A DNA stretch of 64,000 bases from NCBI RefSeq assembly GCF_014650495.1, contig NZ_BMVB01000009.1, positions 124,001 through 188,000 of the forward strand, read 5' to 3'. Below the pieces are notes generated by a model. It saw only the letters and a program-made list of their open reading frames with translations. It did not search any database and was not told where the DNA came from. Shown here piece after piece: positions 54,396 to 63,941 of this stretch; positions within the stretch are counted from its first letter, which is position 1; each line of letters begins with the position of its first letter. Origin of the DNA: Streptomyces cinnamoneus. Its GTDB lineage: Bacteria; Actinomycetota; Actinomycetes; Streptomycetales; Streptomycetaceae. The translations under genes and the position numbers were made by a program.

Positions 54396-55628
54396 ATGGG
54401 ATTCCATGTCGATTCCGAGGCCGGGCGGCTGCGTCGTGTCATCCTGCACCGCCCCGACCTGGAGCTGAAGCGGCTCACGCCGTCCAACAAAGACGCTCTC
54501 CTCTTCGACGACGTGCTCTGGGTGCGCCGCGCCCGCGCCGAGCACGACGGCTTCGCCGACGTGCTGCGCGAGCGCGGCGTGGAGGTGCACCTCTTCCAGG
54601 ACCTGCTGGAGGAGAGCCTGCGGGTGCCGGCCGCGCGGGCGCTCGTCCTCGACCGGGTCTTCGACGAGAAGGAGTACGGCCCCCTCGCCACCGATCACCT
54701 GCGGGCCGCGTTCGACGGAATGCCGGTGGGCGAGCTGGCCTCGTGGCTCGTCGGGGGGATGACCAAGCGGGAGTTCCTGGCGCGGCACTCCGAGCCGGTC
54801 TCCGTCCGCTTCCACGTCATGGACATGGACGACTTCCTGCTCAACCCGCTGCCCAACCACCTCTTCACCCGCGACACCTCGGCCTGGATCTACGACGGCG
54901 TGTCCGTCAACGCCATGCGGTGGCCCGCGCGGTGGCACGAGACCATGCACTACGAGGCCGTCTACCGCCACCACCCCCTCTTCGCCCAGGGCGGCTTCCA
55001 CATCTGGTGCGACGGCCAGTCGGCCTACCCCTCCACGATCGAGGGCGGCGACGTGCTCGTCATCGGCGAGGGCGCGGTGCTGATCGGCATGAGCGAGCGG
55101 ACCACCCCGCAGGCGGTGGAGATGCTGGCCCGCGGCCTGTTCGCGGCGGGCTCGGCCCGCACGATCGTGGCGCTGGACATGCCCAAGACGCGCGCGTTCA
55201 TGCACTTGGACACCGTCATGACCATGGTCGACGGCGACACCTTCACCCAGTACGCGGGGCTCGGCATGCTCCGTTCGTACACCATCGAGCCGGGCGTCGG
55301 CGAGCGCGAGCTGAAGGTCACCGACCACCCGCCGGAGCACATGCACCGGGCGATAGCGGCCGCCCTCGGCCTGGACTCCATCCGGGTCCTCACCGCCCGG
55401 CAGGACGTCCACGCCGCCGAGCGCGAACAATGGGACGACGGCTGCAACGTGCTGGCCATAGAGCCCGGGGTGGTGGTTGCCTACGAACGGAACGCGACGA
55501 CCAACACCTTCCTGCGCAAACACGGGATCGAGGTCATCACCATCCCCGGCAGCGAACTGGGCCGGGGCCGCGGCGGTCCGCGCTGCATGAGCTGTCCGGT
55601 CGAGCGGGACCCGGTCCCGGGTGCCTGA
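54396..55628 (+). CDS. arcA: Arginine deiminase
   Basis: 410 aa; hydrolyses arginine to citrulline and ammonia. Family blocks are intact: [36 protein letters not shown], the catalytic region [11 protein letters not shown] (His), and the nucleophile Cys in [14 protein letters not shown] 54396 gives MGFHVDSE. Together with the downstream ornithine carbamoyltransferase it makes the first two steps of the arginine deiminase pathway, but there is no carbamate kinase or arginine/ornithine antiporter gene here. Confidence 0.95.
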   Translation: MGFHVDSEAGRLRRVILHRPDLELKRLTPSNKDALLFDDVLWVRRARAEHDGFADVLRERGVEVHLFQDLLEESLRVPAARALVLDRVFDEKEYGPLATDHLRAAFDGMPVGELASWLVGGMTKREFLARHSEPVSVRFHVMDMDDFLLNPLPNHLFTRDTSAWIYDGVSVNAMRWPARWHETMHYEAVYRHHPLFAQGGFHIWCDGQSAYPSTIEGGDVLVIGEGAVLIGMSERTTPQAVEMLARGLFAAGSARTIVALDMPKTRAFMHLDTVMTMVDGDTFTQYAGLGMLRSYTIEPGVGERELKVTDHPPEHMHRAIAAALGLDSIRVLTARQDVHAAEREQWDDGCNVLAIEPGVVVAYERNATTNTFLRKHGIEVITIPGSELGRGRGGPRCMSCPVERDPVPGA

Positions 55629-55642
55629 GCCACCGGACCCAT

Positions 55643-55671
55643 CTGCATAATGATGCGAGTGGTCGTATAGA
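55643..55671 (+). promoter_or_regulatory. Candidate ARG box and promoter of argF
   Basis: CTGCATAATGATGCGA (55643-55658) is an imperfect inverted repeat (TGCAT/ATGCG) like ARG boxes of streptomycetes. TATAGA at 55666-55671 is a good -10, and the first CTGCAT sits 17 bp upstream at the -35 position. ArgR binding there would block RNA polymerase. GTGCATGCGCGTGCAC at 55686-55701 is a second near-palindrome. Confidence 0.45.
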
Positions 55672-55733
55672 CTTTCGTTTTTGGCGTGCATGCGCGTGCA
55701 CAGCGCACTGTTGATGACCTAGGAGCCCATCCC

Positions 55734-56735
55734 ATGGCGACAGACCTCAAGGGCCGTCACTTCCTCAAGGAGACGGACCTCACCGCCGAGGAGTTCCACA
55801 GCCTGATCGAGCTGGCTGCCGAGCTCAAGGCCGCCAAGCGGGCGGGCACCGAGCAGCCCTGCCTGCAGGGTCGCAATATCGCGCTCCTCTTCGAGAAGAC
55901 CTCCACCCGCACCCGCTGCGCCTTCGAGGTCGCCGCCGCGGACCAGGGGGCCCGTACGACCTACCTCGACCCGAACGGTTCGCAGATCGGCCACAAGGAG
56001 TCCGTCCGGGACACCGCGCGGGTGCTCGGCCGGATGTTCGACGCCATTCAGTACCGCGGTCACGGCCAGTACATCGTCGAGGAGCTGGCCGCGTACGCCG
56101 ACGTGCCGGTCTACAACGGCCTCACCGACGAGTGGCACCCCACCCAGATGCTGGCCGACGTGCTCACCATGACCGAGCACACGGCCAAGCCGCTGGAGCA
56201 CGTCGCCTACGCCTACCTCGGCGACGCCCGGTACAACATGGGCAACTCCTACCTCGTCACCGGTGCCCTGCTGGGCATGGACGTGCGCATCGTCGCCCCC
56301 GAGGAGCTCTGGCCGGCCCCCGAGGTCATCGCCCGGGCCCGGCGGCTGGCCGAGTCCAGCGGGGCGCGCATCACCCTCACCGCGGACATCGCCGAGGGCG
56401 TGCGCGGCGCCGACTTCATCGCCACCGACGTATGGGTGTCGATGGGCGAGCCCAAGGAGGTCTGGGACGCCCGCATCGCCCTGCTCGCCCCGTACACCGT
56501 CACCATGGAGGTCCTGCGCGCGACCGGGAACCCGGCCGTGAAGTTCCTGCACTGCCTGCCGGCCTTCCACGACCTGGGCACCACCGTCGGCCGCGAGATC
56601 TACGAGCGCCACGGCATGACGGCGCTGGAGGTCACCGACGAGGTCTTCGAGTCGGTGCACTCCGTCGTCTTCGACGAGGCCGAGAACCGGATGCACACCA
56701 TCAAGGCGGTGCTGGTGGCCACGCTGGCCCGCTGA
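55734..56735 (+). CDS. argF: Ornithine carbamoyltransferase
   Basis: 333 aa; joins carbamoyl phosphate and ornithine to citrulline, or the reverse in the deiminase pathway. Carbamoyl-phosphate loop [51 protein letters not shown] and the ornithine/catalytic HCLPAFHD are intact. ATG 55734 follows GGAG. Preceded by its own promoter with a likely ARG box, so it is probably biosynthetic or dual-use. Confidence 0.95.
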   Translation: MATDLKGRHFLKETDLTAEEFHSLIELAAELKAAKRAGTEQPCLQGRNIALLFEKTSTRTRCAFEVAAADQGARTTYLDPNGSQIGHKESVRDTARVLGRMFDAIQYRGHGQYIVEELAAYADVPVYNGLTDEWHPTQMLADVLTMTEHTAKPLEHVAYAYLGDARYNMGNSYLVTGALLGMDVRIVAPEELWPAPEVIARARRLAESSGARITLTADIAEGVRGADFIATDVWVSMGEPKEVWDARIALLAPYTVTMEVLRATGNPAVKFLHCLPAFHDLGTTVGREIYERHGMTALEVTDEVFESVHSVVFDEAENRMHTIKAVLVATLAR

Positions 56736-56738
56736 CCC

Positions 56739-56767
56739 GGGTGGGGGCCGCATCCCGGCCCCCACCC
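56739..56767 (+). terminator. Terminator after argF
   Basis: 12-bp perfect stem GGGTGGGGGCCG with CGGCCCCCACCC, 5-nt loop, beginning 3 bp after the stop. Confidence 0.8.
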
Positions 56768-56875
56768 CGCCCACGGCGCGGCCCCCTCCCACGGCGCGGA
56801 ACGCCGTCGCACCGCACCACGCACCACGCCCGCCGCACCCGTGTCCGGCAGGGCCCGCGGTCCTATCGCGCACTC

Positions 56876-56904
56876 GTGACGACGGTCACATAGCGGTGAT
56901 AGCT
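56876..56904 (+). promoter_or_regulatory. Shared aryl-CoA operator/promoter motif, site 1
   Basis: GTGACGACGGTCAC, a perfect 5-4-5 inverted repeat, followed 8 bp later by GTGATAGCT with a -10-like core. The same layout recurs at 62662-62690 in front of the acyl-CoA dehydrogenase gene. The enoyl-CoA hydratase starts 47 bp downstream. Confidence 0.55.
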
Positions 56905-56951
56905 TCACCGGGCAGGCACCAGCCCCTCCCGGCTGAAGGAGGCCGTGCTCC

Positions 56952-57779
56952 ATGAGTCCGTTCACCGGCTCCGCGTCCCGCACCGAGGAATGGCGGCACC
57001 TGCGCCTGACCCTCGACGCCGGCGTCGCCACCGTCACCCTCGCCCGCCCCGACAGGCTCAACGCCCTCACCTTCGGCGCCTACGCCGACCTGCGCGACCT
57101 CCTCCCCGAGCTCGCCCGCGACGGCTCCGTACGTGCCCTGGTGCTCGGCGGCGAGGGGCGGGGCTTCTGCTCCGGCGGCGACGTCGACGACATCATCGGC
57201 GCCACCCTGGCCATGGACACCCGCCGCCTCCTCGACTTCAACCGCATGACCGGCCAGGTCGTCCGGGCCCTGCGCGAGTGCCCCTTCCCCGTGGTCGCCG
57301 CCGTGCACGGGGTCGCGGCGGGCGCCGGCGCCGTCCTCGCCCTCGCCGCCGACTTCCGCGTCGCCGACCCGACCGCCCGCTTCGCCTTCCTCTTCACCAG
57401 GGTCGGGCTCTCCGGCGGCGACATGGGCGCCGCCTACCTCCTGCCCCGCGTCGTCGGTCTCGGCCACGCCACCCGCCTGCTGATGCTCGGCGAACCCGTC
57501 CACGCCGACGAGGCCGCCCGCATCGGCCTCATCAGCCGGTCGGCCCCCGAGGGCGAGGCGCCGGCCGCCGCCCAGGACCTCGCCCGCCGCCTCGCCGAGG
57601 GCCCCGCCCTCGCCCACGCCCAGACCAAGGCCCTGCTCACCGCCGAGCTCGACATGCCGCTCGCCGCCGCCGTCGAACTGGACGCCGCCACCCAGGCCCT
57701 GCTCATGAACAGCGCCGACTACGCCGAGTTCCACGCCGCCTTCACCGAGAAGCGGCCCCCCGCGTGGCAGGGACGATGA
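56952..57779 (+). CDS. Enoyl-CoA hydratase/isomerase family protein
   Basis: 275 aa crotonase. Oxyanion-hole blocks GEGRGFCSGGDVDD and VAAVHGVAAGAGAVLALAAD are intact; the hydratase glutamate position lies in TRVGLSGGDMGAAYLLPRVV, where one of the two usual Glu is replaced, so lyase, hydrolase or isomerase chemistry is possible. The stop overlaps the fused monooxygenase ATG (ATGA). It probably acts on ring-reduced or ring-opened CoA esters from that enzyme. Confidence 0.88.
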   Translation: MSPFTGSASRTEEWRHLRLTLDAGVATVTLARPDRLNALTFGAYADLRDLLPELARDGSVRALVLGGEGRGFCSGGDVDDIIGATLAMDTRRLLDFNRMTGQVVRALRECPFPVVAAVHGVAAGAGAVLALAADFRVADPTARFAFLFTRVGLSGGDMGAAYLLPRVVGLGHATRLLMLGEPVHADEAARIGLISRSAPEGEAPAAAQDLARRLAEGPALAHAQTKALLTAELDMPLAAAVELDAATQALLMNSADYAEFHAAFTEKRPPAWQGR

Positions 57780-60028
57780 CGGCGGCCGCACGGGTCGCGG
57801 TCATCGGCGGCGGCCCCGGCGGGCTCTACGCCGCCGCCCTCCTCAAGCGCCACGCCCCGAGCCGCGACGTCACCCTGTGGGAACGCAACGCCCCCGACGA
57901 CACCTTCGGCTTCGGCGTCGTCCTCTCCGCCGAGACCCTCGGCGGCATCGAGCACGCCGACCCCGAGGTGTACGCGGCGCTCCGCCGCGAGTTCGTGCAC
58001 TGGGACGACATCGACGTGGTCCACCGCGGCAGGGTGCTGCGCTCCGGCGGCCACGGCTTCGCCGCCCTCGGCCGCCACCGGCTCCTGGCGATCCTGCAGG
58101 CACGCTGCCGCTCGCTCGGCGTCGCCCTGAAGTTCGGCACCGAAGCGCCGGCCGTCCCCGACCTGGCCCGCTCCCACGACCTCGTCATCGCCGCCGACGG
58201 CGTCCACAGCCGCACCCGCGACACCCACCGCGACCTCTTCGGCCCCACCCTCACCACACACCGCTGCCGCTACATCTGGCTCGCCGCCGATTTCGCCCTC
58301 GACGCCTTCCGCTTCGAGACCGCCGAGACCGAGCACGGCGTCATGCAGCTGCACGCCTACCCCTTCGCCCCCGGCGCCAGCACCGTCATCGTCGAGATGC
58401 GCGAGGAGGTCTGGCGGCGGGCCGGCCTCGACCGCTGCGACGAGCAGGAGTCCGCCGAGCGGTGCGGCGCGTACTTCGCGGGCCTCCTCGGCGGCCGGCC
58501 CCTGCGGTCCAACCGCTCCGCCTGGACCGCCTTCCGCACCGTCGTCAACGCCTGTTGGTCCCACGGCCCCACGGTCCTGCTCGGCGACGCCGCCCACACC
58601 GCGCACTTCTCCATCGGCTCCGGCACCAAGCTCGCCGTCGAGGACGCCCTGGCGCTGGCCGGCCACGTCCGGGACGCCGCCACGGTGCCGGAGGCCCTGG
58701 CCGCGTACGAGGCCGAACGGCGACCGGTCGTCGAGTCCACCCAGCGCGCCGCCCGCGCCAGCCTGGAGTGGTTCGAGGAGCTCGCCCTCCACACCGGGGG
58801 ACCTCCGCACCGCTTCGCCTTCGACCTTCTCACCCGCAGCCGCCGCGTCACCCACGACAACCTCCGCCTGCGCGATGCCGGCTTCGTGGCGGCCGTCGAG
58901 CGCGAGGCCGGCATCCCGCCCGGCACCCCACCGATGTTCACCCCCTTCCGGCTGCGCGGCCTGACCCTGCGCAACCGCGTCGTCGTCTCCCCGATGGACA
59001 TGTACTCCGCCACCGACGGCACGCCCGGCGACTTCCACCTCGTCCACCTCGGCGCGCGCGCCCTGGGCGGAGCGGGCCTGGTGATGACGGAGATGGTCTG
59101 CGTCAGCGAACAGGGGCGGATCACCCCCGGCTGCGCGGGCCTGTACGCACCCGCTCACGAACGGGCCTGGCGCCGGATCACCGGCTTCGTCCACGACCGG
59201 GCGCCCGGCACCGCCATCGGTGTGCAGCTCGGCCACTCCGGCCGCAAGGGCTCCACCCGCCTGATGTGGGAAGGCATCGACCAGCCCCTCCCCGACGGCA
59301 ACTGGCCGCTCGTCGCGCCCTCCGCGCTGCCCTACCGCCCCGGCGTCAACCAGATCCCGCACGCCCTGCTCGCCGACGAGCTGCGGGCGATCCGCGAGCA
59401 GTTCGTCCGCTCCGCCGCGTCCGCCGCCCGCGCCGGCTTCGACCTCCTCGAACTGCACTGCGCCCACGGGTACCTGCTCTCCAGCTTCCTCTCCCCGCTC
59501 ACCAACCACCGCGACGACGCCTACGGCGGCGGCCTGCGCGGCCGGCTGGCCTATCCGCTGGAGGTCTTCGACGCCGTGCGGGCCGTGTGGCCCGCGGAGC
59601 GGCCGATGACGGTACGGATCTCCGCCACCGACTGGGCGCCGGGCGGCACGACGGGCGACGACGCCGTCGCCATCGCGCGGGCCTTCGCCGAGCACGGGGC
59701 CGATGCCGTCGACGTCTCGACCGGGCAGGTCGTGCCGGAGGAACGGCCGGCGTACGGGCGCTCGTACCAGACGCCGTTCGCCGACCGCATCCGGCAGGAG
59801 GCCGGGGTGCCGGTGATCGCCGTGGGGGCCATTTCGTCGTGGGACGACGTGAACTCCCTGATCCTGGCGGGCCGCGCCGACCTCTGCGCGCTGGGCCGGC
59901 CCCATCTGTACGACCCGGCGTGGACCCTCCACGCGGCCGCCGAGCAGGACTACGCGGGACCGGGCGCCCCCTGGCCCGTGCCGTACCGCGCGGGCAGCCG
60001 CAAACCCCCGACGGGCCGCGGGAGCTGA
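57776..60028 (+). CDS. Fused flavin monooxygenase/OYE-type reductase (2-aminobenzoyl- or salicylyl-CoA)
   Basis: 750 aa, two enzymes in one chain. Residues 1-380 are an FAD monooxygenase: RVAVIGGGPGGLYAAALLKR, the DG motif IAADGVHSRTR and GD motif LLGDAAHTAHFSIGSGTK. Residues 385-740 are an old-yellow-enzyme domain: FTPFRLRGLTLRNRVVVSPM, QLGHSGRKGS, LHCAHGYLLSSFLSPLTN. This fusion is the mark of 2-aminobenzoyl-CoA monooxygenase/reductase and of proteins labelled bifunctional salicylyl-CoA 5-hydroxylase/oxidoreductase. It should hydroxylate and reduce the aromatic ring of an aryl-CoA. The nearby ligase and RidA gene favour 2-aminobenzoate. Confidence 0.92.
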   Translation: MTAAARVAVIGGGPGGLYAAALLKRHAPSRDVTLWERNAPDDTFGFGVVLSAETLGGIEHADPEVYAALRREFVHWDDIDVVHRGRVLRSGGHGFAALGRHRLLAILQARCRSLGVALKFGTEAPAVPDLARSHDLVIAADGVHSRTRDTHRDLFGPTLTTHRCRYIWLAADFALDAFRFETAETEHGVMQLHAYPFAPGASTVIVEMREEVWRRAGLDRCDEQESAERCGAYFAGLLGGRPLRSNRSAWTAFRTVVNACWSHGPTVLLGDAAHTAHFSIGSGTKLAVEDALALAGHVRDAATVPEALAAYEAERRPVVESTQRAARASLEWFEELALHTGGPPHRFAFDLLTRSRRVTHDNLRLRDAGFVAAVEREAGIPPGTPPMFTPFRLRGLTLRNRVVVSPMDMYSATDGTPGDFHLVHLGARALGGAGLVMTEMVCVSEQGRITPGCAGLYAPAHERAWRRITGFVHDRAPGTAIGVQLGHSGRKGSTRLMWEGIDQPLPDGNWPLVAPSALPYRPGVNQIPHALLADELRAIREQFVRSAASAARAGFDLLELHCAHGYLLSSFLSPLTNHRDDAYGGGLRGRLAYPLEVFDAVRAVWPAERPMTVRISATDWAPGGTTGDDAVAIARAFAEHGADAVDVSTGQVVPEERPAYGRSYQTPFADRIRQEAGVPVIAVGAISSWDDVNSLILAGRADLCALGRPHLYDPAWTLHAAAEQDYAGPGAPWPVPYRAGSRKPPTGRGS

Positions 60029-60054
60029 GACCGCCGTACGGCGCGGCCCCGCCC

Positions 60055-60099
60055 GGCCAGGACCTGTACGGCCAGGATCTGTACGGCCAGGATCCGTAC
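60055..60099. repeat. Three 15-bp tandem repeats
   Basis: GGCCAGGAYCYGTAC three times in the 74-bp gap between the fused monooxygenase and the PaaX-like gene, which converge here. Confidence 0.85.
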
Positions 60100-60102
60100 C
60101 GC

Positions 60103-60939
60103 CTAGGCCAGCCCCGCCGCCACGAACTGCCCTCCGGCGTCGCGCAGCCGCGTGTGCAGGGCGCCGAAGACGCGGGCCGCCCGCCCCCCGGGCCAGTCCG
60201 CCGGCAGCAGGGCCGCGGGCAGGCCCGGATCCGCGTACGGCAGGCGGCGCCAGGAGTCCAGTGCGAGGAGGTAGTCGCGGTAGGCCGCCTCCGGCGGCAC
60301 CGGCTTGCGGCGGGCCCACCGCCGCAGCACCGGTTCGTGGGCCTCCAGGAACGCGCGGTGCTGCCGGGCCAGCGCGTCCAGGTCCCACCAGCGGGCCACC
60401 GCCTCCGCCGTCGGCTCGAAGCCCAGGTGGCTGCCCCGGAAGAGGTCGACGTAGTCGGCCAGACCGAGGCGCTGCAGGGTGTGCCGCGTCTCCTCGTGCA
60501 CATGGGCGGGGGCCACCCACACGCCCGGCGCCGCCGTGCCGAAGCCCAGCCGCGCCAGCCGGGAGCGCAGCAGGTGCCGCTTGTGCCGCTCCTGTTCCGG
60601 GACCGAGAAGACGGCCAGCAGCCAGCCGTGGCCGGGGCGGGCCGAGGGACGGCCGTAGATGCGCCGGTCGCCGTCCTCCAGCAGCTGCCGGGCGGCGTCC
60701 GAGAGCCCGTAGCCCGCGGCGCCGTCGGGCGTGCGGCCCGCGACCAGCAGGCCGCGCCGCTTGAGCCGGGAGACGGCGGACCGCACGGACGGCGAGTCCA
60801 CGCCCACCGCGCCCAGCAGTCTGATCAGCGCCGCGATCGGTACCGGGCCGGCGGGGGCGTCGACGCAACCGCGTCCGTACGCGCCGTAGAAGGTGACGAT
60901 GAGGGACCGGGGGGTGTGGAGCGGTTGCTGGTCAGTCAC
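60103..60939 (-). CDS. PaaX-family transcriptional repressor
   Basis: 278 aa from GTG 60939. The N-terminal winged helix has SLIVTFYGAYGR, VPIAALIRLLGAVGVDSPSV and RSAVSRLKRRGLLV; the middle has the Cas2-like PaaX core (GHGWLLAVFSVPEQERHKR, LRSRLARLGFGTAAPGVWVA); the C-terminal part is helical. PaaX proteins bind aryl-CoA effectors and release DNA. Its GTG overlaps the ligase stop by 8 bp. It is the likely regulator of this catabolic cluster. Confidence 0.9.
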   Translation of the reverse strand: MTDQQPLHTPRSLIVTFYGAYGRGCVDAPAGPVPIAALIRLLGAVGVDSPSVRSAVSRLKRRGLLVAGRTPDGAAGYGLSDAARQLLEDGDRRIYGRPSARPGHGWLLAVFSVPEQERHKRHLLRSRLARLGFGTAAPGVWVAPAHVHEETRHTLQRLGLADYVDLFRGSHLGFEPTAEAVARWWDLDALARQHRAFLEAHEPVLRRWARRKPVPPEAAYRDYLLALDSWRRLPYADPGLPAALLPADWPGGRAARVFGALHTRLRDAGGQFVAAGLA

Positions 60940-62572
60940 GGGGAAACTGTAAAGCGCCCGCGCGCAGCCGGAATCGCTGCAGTTTGCCGGTGGGCGTGCG
61001 GGGAAGGGCCTCGTGGAACACGATCTCGCGAGGGCACTTGTACGGCACGATCTCCTTTTTGGTGAACTCCCGGAGAACCAACGCCGTTTCGTCGGTGCGC
61101 GGCACACCCTCCCGCAGCACCACATGGGCGACGACGACCTGCCCGCGGCGCTCGTCCGGACGGCCGACGACGGCCGCTTCGAGGACGTCGGGGTGGCGCA
61201 GCAGGGCCTCCTCGACCTCGGGACCGGCGATGTTGCAGCCGGCCGAGATGATCATGTCGTCGGCGCGGGCGACGTAGCGGAAGTGGCCGTCGGGGTCACG
61301 GATATAGGTGTCGCCGGTGAGGTTCCAGCCGTCGCGGACGTACGCGCGCTGGCGGTCGTCGGAGAGGTAGCGGCAGCCGGTGGGCCCGCGCACGGCCAGC
61401 AGCCCCGGCTCGCCGTCGGGTGCGGGCCGTCCGTCGGTGCCCAGGACGCGGGCCTCGTAGCCGGGGACGGGCAGTCCGGTCGTGCCGGGGCGGATGCGGC
61501 CGTCGGCCGCGGAGATGAAGATGTGCAGCATTTCGGTGGCGCCTATGCCGTTGATGACCCGCAGTCCGGTGGCGCGGCGCCAGTCGTGCCACAGGCCGGC
61601 GGGCAGGTGCTCGCCTGCCGAGACGCATCTGCGCAGCGACGAGACGTCGTACGCGCCGAGCGCACCCAGCATGGCCCGGTAGGCGGTCGGGGCGGTGAAC
61701 AGCACGGTGACGCGGTGGCGTTGGATGCGCTCCAGCAGCTGTTCGGGGCCGCAGCGGTCGGCCAGCAGGGTCGAGGCGCCCGCGCGCAGGGGGAAGACGA
61801 GCAGGCCGCCCAGGCCGAAGGTGAAGCCGAGCGGCGGGGTGCCGGCGAAGAGGTCGTCGGGGTGCGGGCGCAGGACGTGGGCCGAGAAGGTGTCGGCCAC
61901 GGCGAGCACGTCGCGGTGGAAGTGGAGGCATCCCTTGGGGCGGCCGGTGGTGCCGGAGGTGAAGGCGATGAGCGCGACGTCGTCGGCGGAGGTGTCCAAC
62001 GCGGCATAGGATGTGGGTTTTTTGGCCGCACGCCGCAGCAGGTCGTCGGGCGCGCTGCCGCCGTAGAGCGTCATCAGTAAGTGTGGCACCGCCGCCTTGA
62101 TCAGGTCGTCGGCCGATCGGGTGTCGCACAGTGCGTGCCGCACCTGCGCGATCCGGCAGACGGTGGCCAGCTCCTGCGGGCGCTGCGCGGCGAGCACGGT
62201 CACGGCCACCGCGCCGGCCTTCATCACCGCGAGCCAACAGGCCGCCAGCCAGGGCGTGGTGGGCCCGCGCAGCAGCACCCGGTTGCCCGGGACGACGCCC
62301 AGGTCCGTGGTGAGGGTGTGGGCGATCCGGTCGACGTGCGCCTTGAGTTCGCCGTACGACCACACGCGCGCCGAGCCGTCCCGGACCGCCGGACGGTCCG
62401 GCCCCAGCCGTTCCACCGTCGCGTCCAGCAGCTCCGCACCGCAGTTGAGCCGGCCGGGGTAGTGCAGGCCCGGGGAGCCCGGGAGGTCGAAGCGGAGATC
62501 CGGCCACTGGCCGGCGGCCGGCAGGTGGTCGCGCGCGAAGGTGTCGACGTGGGCGGACCGGTTGAGCTCCAT
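60932..62572 (-). CDS. Benzoate/2-aminobenzoate-CoA ligase family protein with a TTA codon
   Basis: 546-aa adenylate-forming ligase. Motif A3 FTSGTTGRPKGCLHFHRD, A5 INGIGATEMLHIF, A7/A8 TGDTYIRDPDGHFRYVARAD and the catalytic lysine near the end (PRTPTGKLQRFRL) are intact. It activates an aromatic acid to its CoA ester, the entry step of the cluster. One TTA codon (complement 62078-62080) makes it a bldA-dependence candidate. ATG 62572 is chosen over an upstream in-frame start because the family begins MELNRSAHVDTFARD-like. The PaaX gene is coupled behind it. Confidence 0.9.
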   Translation of the reverse strand: MELNRSAHVDTFARDHLPAAGQWPDLRFDLPGSPGLHYPGRLNCGAELLDATVERLGPDRPAVRDGSARVWSYGELKAHVDRIAHTLTTDLGVVPGNRVLLRGPTTPWLAACWLAVMKAGAVAVTVLAAQRPQELATVCRIAQVRHALCDTRSADDLIKAAVPHLLMTLYGGSAPDDLLRRAAKKPTSYAALDTSADDVALIAFTSGTTGRPKGCLHFHRDVLAVADTFSAHVLRPHPDDLFAGTPPLGFTFGLGGLLVFPLRAGASTLLADRCGPEQLLERIQRHRVTVLFTAPTAYRAMLGALGAYDVSSLRRCVSAGEHLPAGLWHDWRRATGLRVINGIGATEMLHIFISAADGRIRPGTTGLPVPGYEARVLGTDGRPAPDGEPGLLAVRGPTGCRYLSDDRQRAYVRDGWNLTGDTYIRDPDGHFRYVARADDMIISAGCNIAGPEVEEALLRHPDVLEAAVVGRPDERRGQVVVAHVVLREGVPRTDETALVLREFTKKEIVPYKCPREIVFHEALPRTPTGKLQRFRLRAGALQFPRD

Positions 62573-62661
62573 CGCGGATGCGCCCCCTCGCGCCGGGGAG
62601 GAATGGGAGGTGAACGGGGGTCTTGCCAGCGACACGGATGCACTGTCAGCGTAACGAGTTG

Positions 62662-62690
62662 GTGACGGCAGTCAACAGAGCGCGATAACT
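62662..62690. promoter_or_regulatory. Shared aryl-CoA operator/promoter motif, site 2
   Basis: GTGACGGCAGTCA with GCGATAACT after 8 bp, matching site 1 (56876) at 18 of 29 positions and in spacing. It lies in the divergent region between the ligase (-) and acyl-CoA dehydrogenase (+). On the minus strand the same bases contain TTGACT (62675-62670), which with TACGCT 16 bp on could be the ligase promoter. Confidence 0.5.
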
Positions 62691-62711
62691 CACGCACGGG
62701 AGGCGGGCCAG

Positions 62712-63941
62712 GTGACGACACCGTTCACAGGGGACGGGGAGCAGCGCAAGTGGTGTGCGCAGCTGCGTGCGCTCGCCGCGGAGCGGCTGCGCCCGCTGGC
62801 CGCCGCGGGCGCCCCCGGGCGCGTCAACCGGCCGCTCGTCGAGGCGCTCGGCGAGCTGGGCCTGCTCGCCCGCGTGCTGCCGGCGCACGGTCCCGTCCGC
62901 GCCACCGAGCTGTGCCTGATGCGCGAGTCGCTCGCGCAGGAGAGCACGGAGGCCGAGACGGCCCTCGCCCTGCAGGGCCTCGGCGCGTACCCGGTCCTGC
63001 GGTACGGCAGCCCCCGGCAGCGCGCGCGGCGGCTGCCGGCGGTCGTCGCGGGCCGGGCGGTCGCCGCCTTCGCGCTGAGCGAGCCGGGCGCGGGCTCCGA
63101 CGCTGCGGCGCTGGAGCTGCGGGCCGAGCCGGAGCCGGCCGGGGGCGGCTGGCGGCTCACCGGCGAGAAGTGCTGGATCTCCAACGCCCCCGACGCCGAC
63201 CTGTACACCGTCTTCGCCCGTACGGGCCCGGCGGCCGGCGCTTCGGGCGTCACCGCCTTCCTGGTGCCGGGCGACCGCCCCGGCCTCACGGGCCGGCCGC
63301 TGGAGATGCTGGCACCGCACCCCGTCGGCACCCTCGTCTTCGACGCCGTCCCCGTCGGCCGCCAGGACGTCGTCGGCGAGGTCGGCGGCGGCTTCCGCGT
63401 CGCCATGGGCACGCTCGACCTGTTCCGTCCGAGCGTCGGGGCCTTCGCCGTCGGCATGGCGCGGGCCGCCCTCCGTGCGGCGCTGGCGCACGCGGGCGAA
63501 CGCCACGCGTTCGGCGGTCCGTTGAAGGACCTGCAGGCCGTCTCGCACACGCTCGCCGACATGGCCACCCGCACCGAGGCGGCCGCCCTGCTGGTCCACG
63601 CGGCGGCCGCGGCGTACGACGCGGGGGAGCCGGGCGTCGCCCGGCGCTCGGCGATGGCCAAGCTCTTCGCCACCGAGACCGCGCAGTACGTCGTCGACGC
63701 CGCCGTGCAGATCCACGGCGCCCGCGCGCTCCACCGCGGCCACCTCCTCGAACACCTCTACCGGGAGGTCCGCGCGCCGCGCATCTACGAGGGCGCCACC
63801 GAGGTCCAGCGCACGATCATCGCCCGGGAGCTGTACCGGAACGCGGAGGACTACGCGGAGGGCCGCGCGGAGGACTACGCGGAGGGCCACGTGAAGGGCC
63901 ACGGGAAGGTCCGCGCGGAGGACCAGGAGGGCGGCTCATGA
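62712..63941 (+). CDS. Acyl-CoA dehydrogenase family protein
   Basis: 409 aa. FAD-binding signature FALSEPGAGSDAA, WRLTGEKCWISNAPDAD and the C-terminal helix with IHGARALHRGHLLEHLYREVR and IYEGATEVQRTIIARELYR. The glutamate base usually found in the C-terminal half is likely IYEG. GTG 62712 follows GGGAGG. The last 25 residues are a repeated EDYAEG-type charged tail. It probably oxidises a CoA intermediate of the aryl-CoA pathway. The RidA ATG overlaps its stop. Confidence 0.9.
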   Translation: MTTPFTGDGEQRKWCAQLRALAAERLRPLAAAGAPGRVNRPLVEALGELGLLARVLPAHGPVRATELCLMRESLAQESTEAETALALQGLGAYPVLRYGSPRQRARRLPAVVAGRAVAAFALSEPGAGSDAAALELRAEPEPAGGGWRLTGEKCWISNAPDADLYTVFARTGPAAGASGVTAFLVPGDRPGLTGRPLEMLAPHPVGTLVFDAVPVGRQDVVGEVGGGFRVAMGTLDLFRPSVGAFAVGMARAALRAALAHAGERHAFGGPLKDLQAVSHTLADMATRTEAAALLVHAAAAAYDAGEPGVARRSAMAKLFATETAQYVVDAAVQIHGARALHRGHLLEHLYREVRAPRIYEGATEVQRTIIARELYRNAEDYAEGRAEDYAEGHVKGHGKVRAEDQEGGS

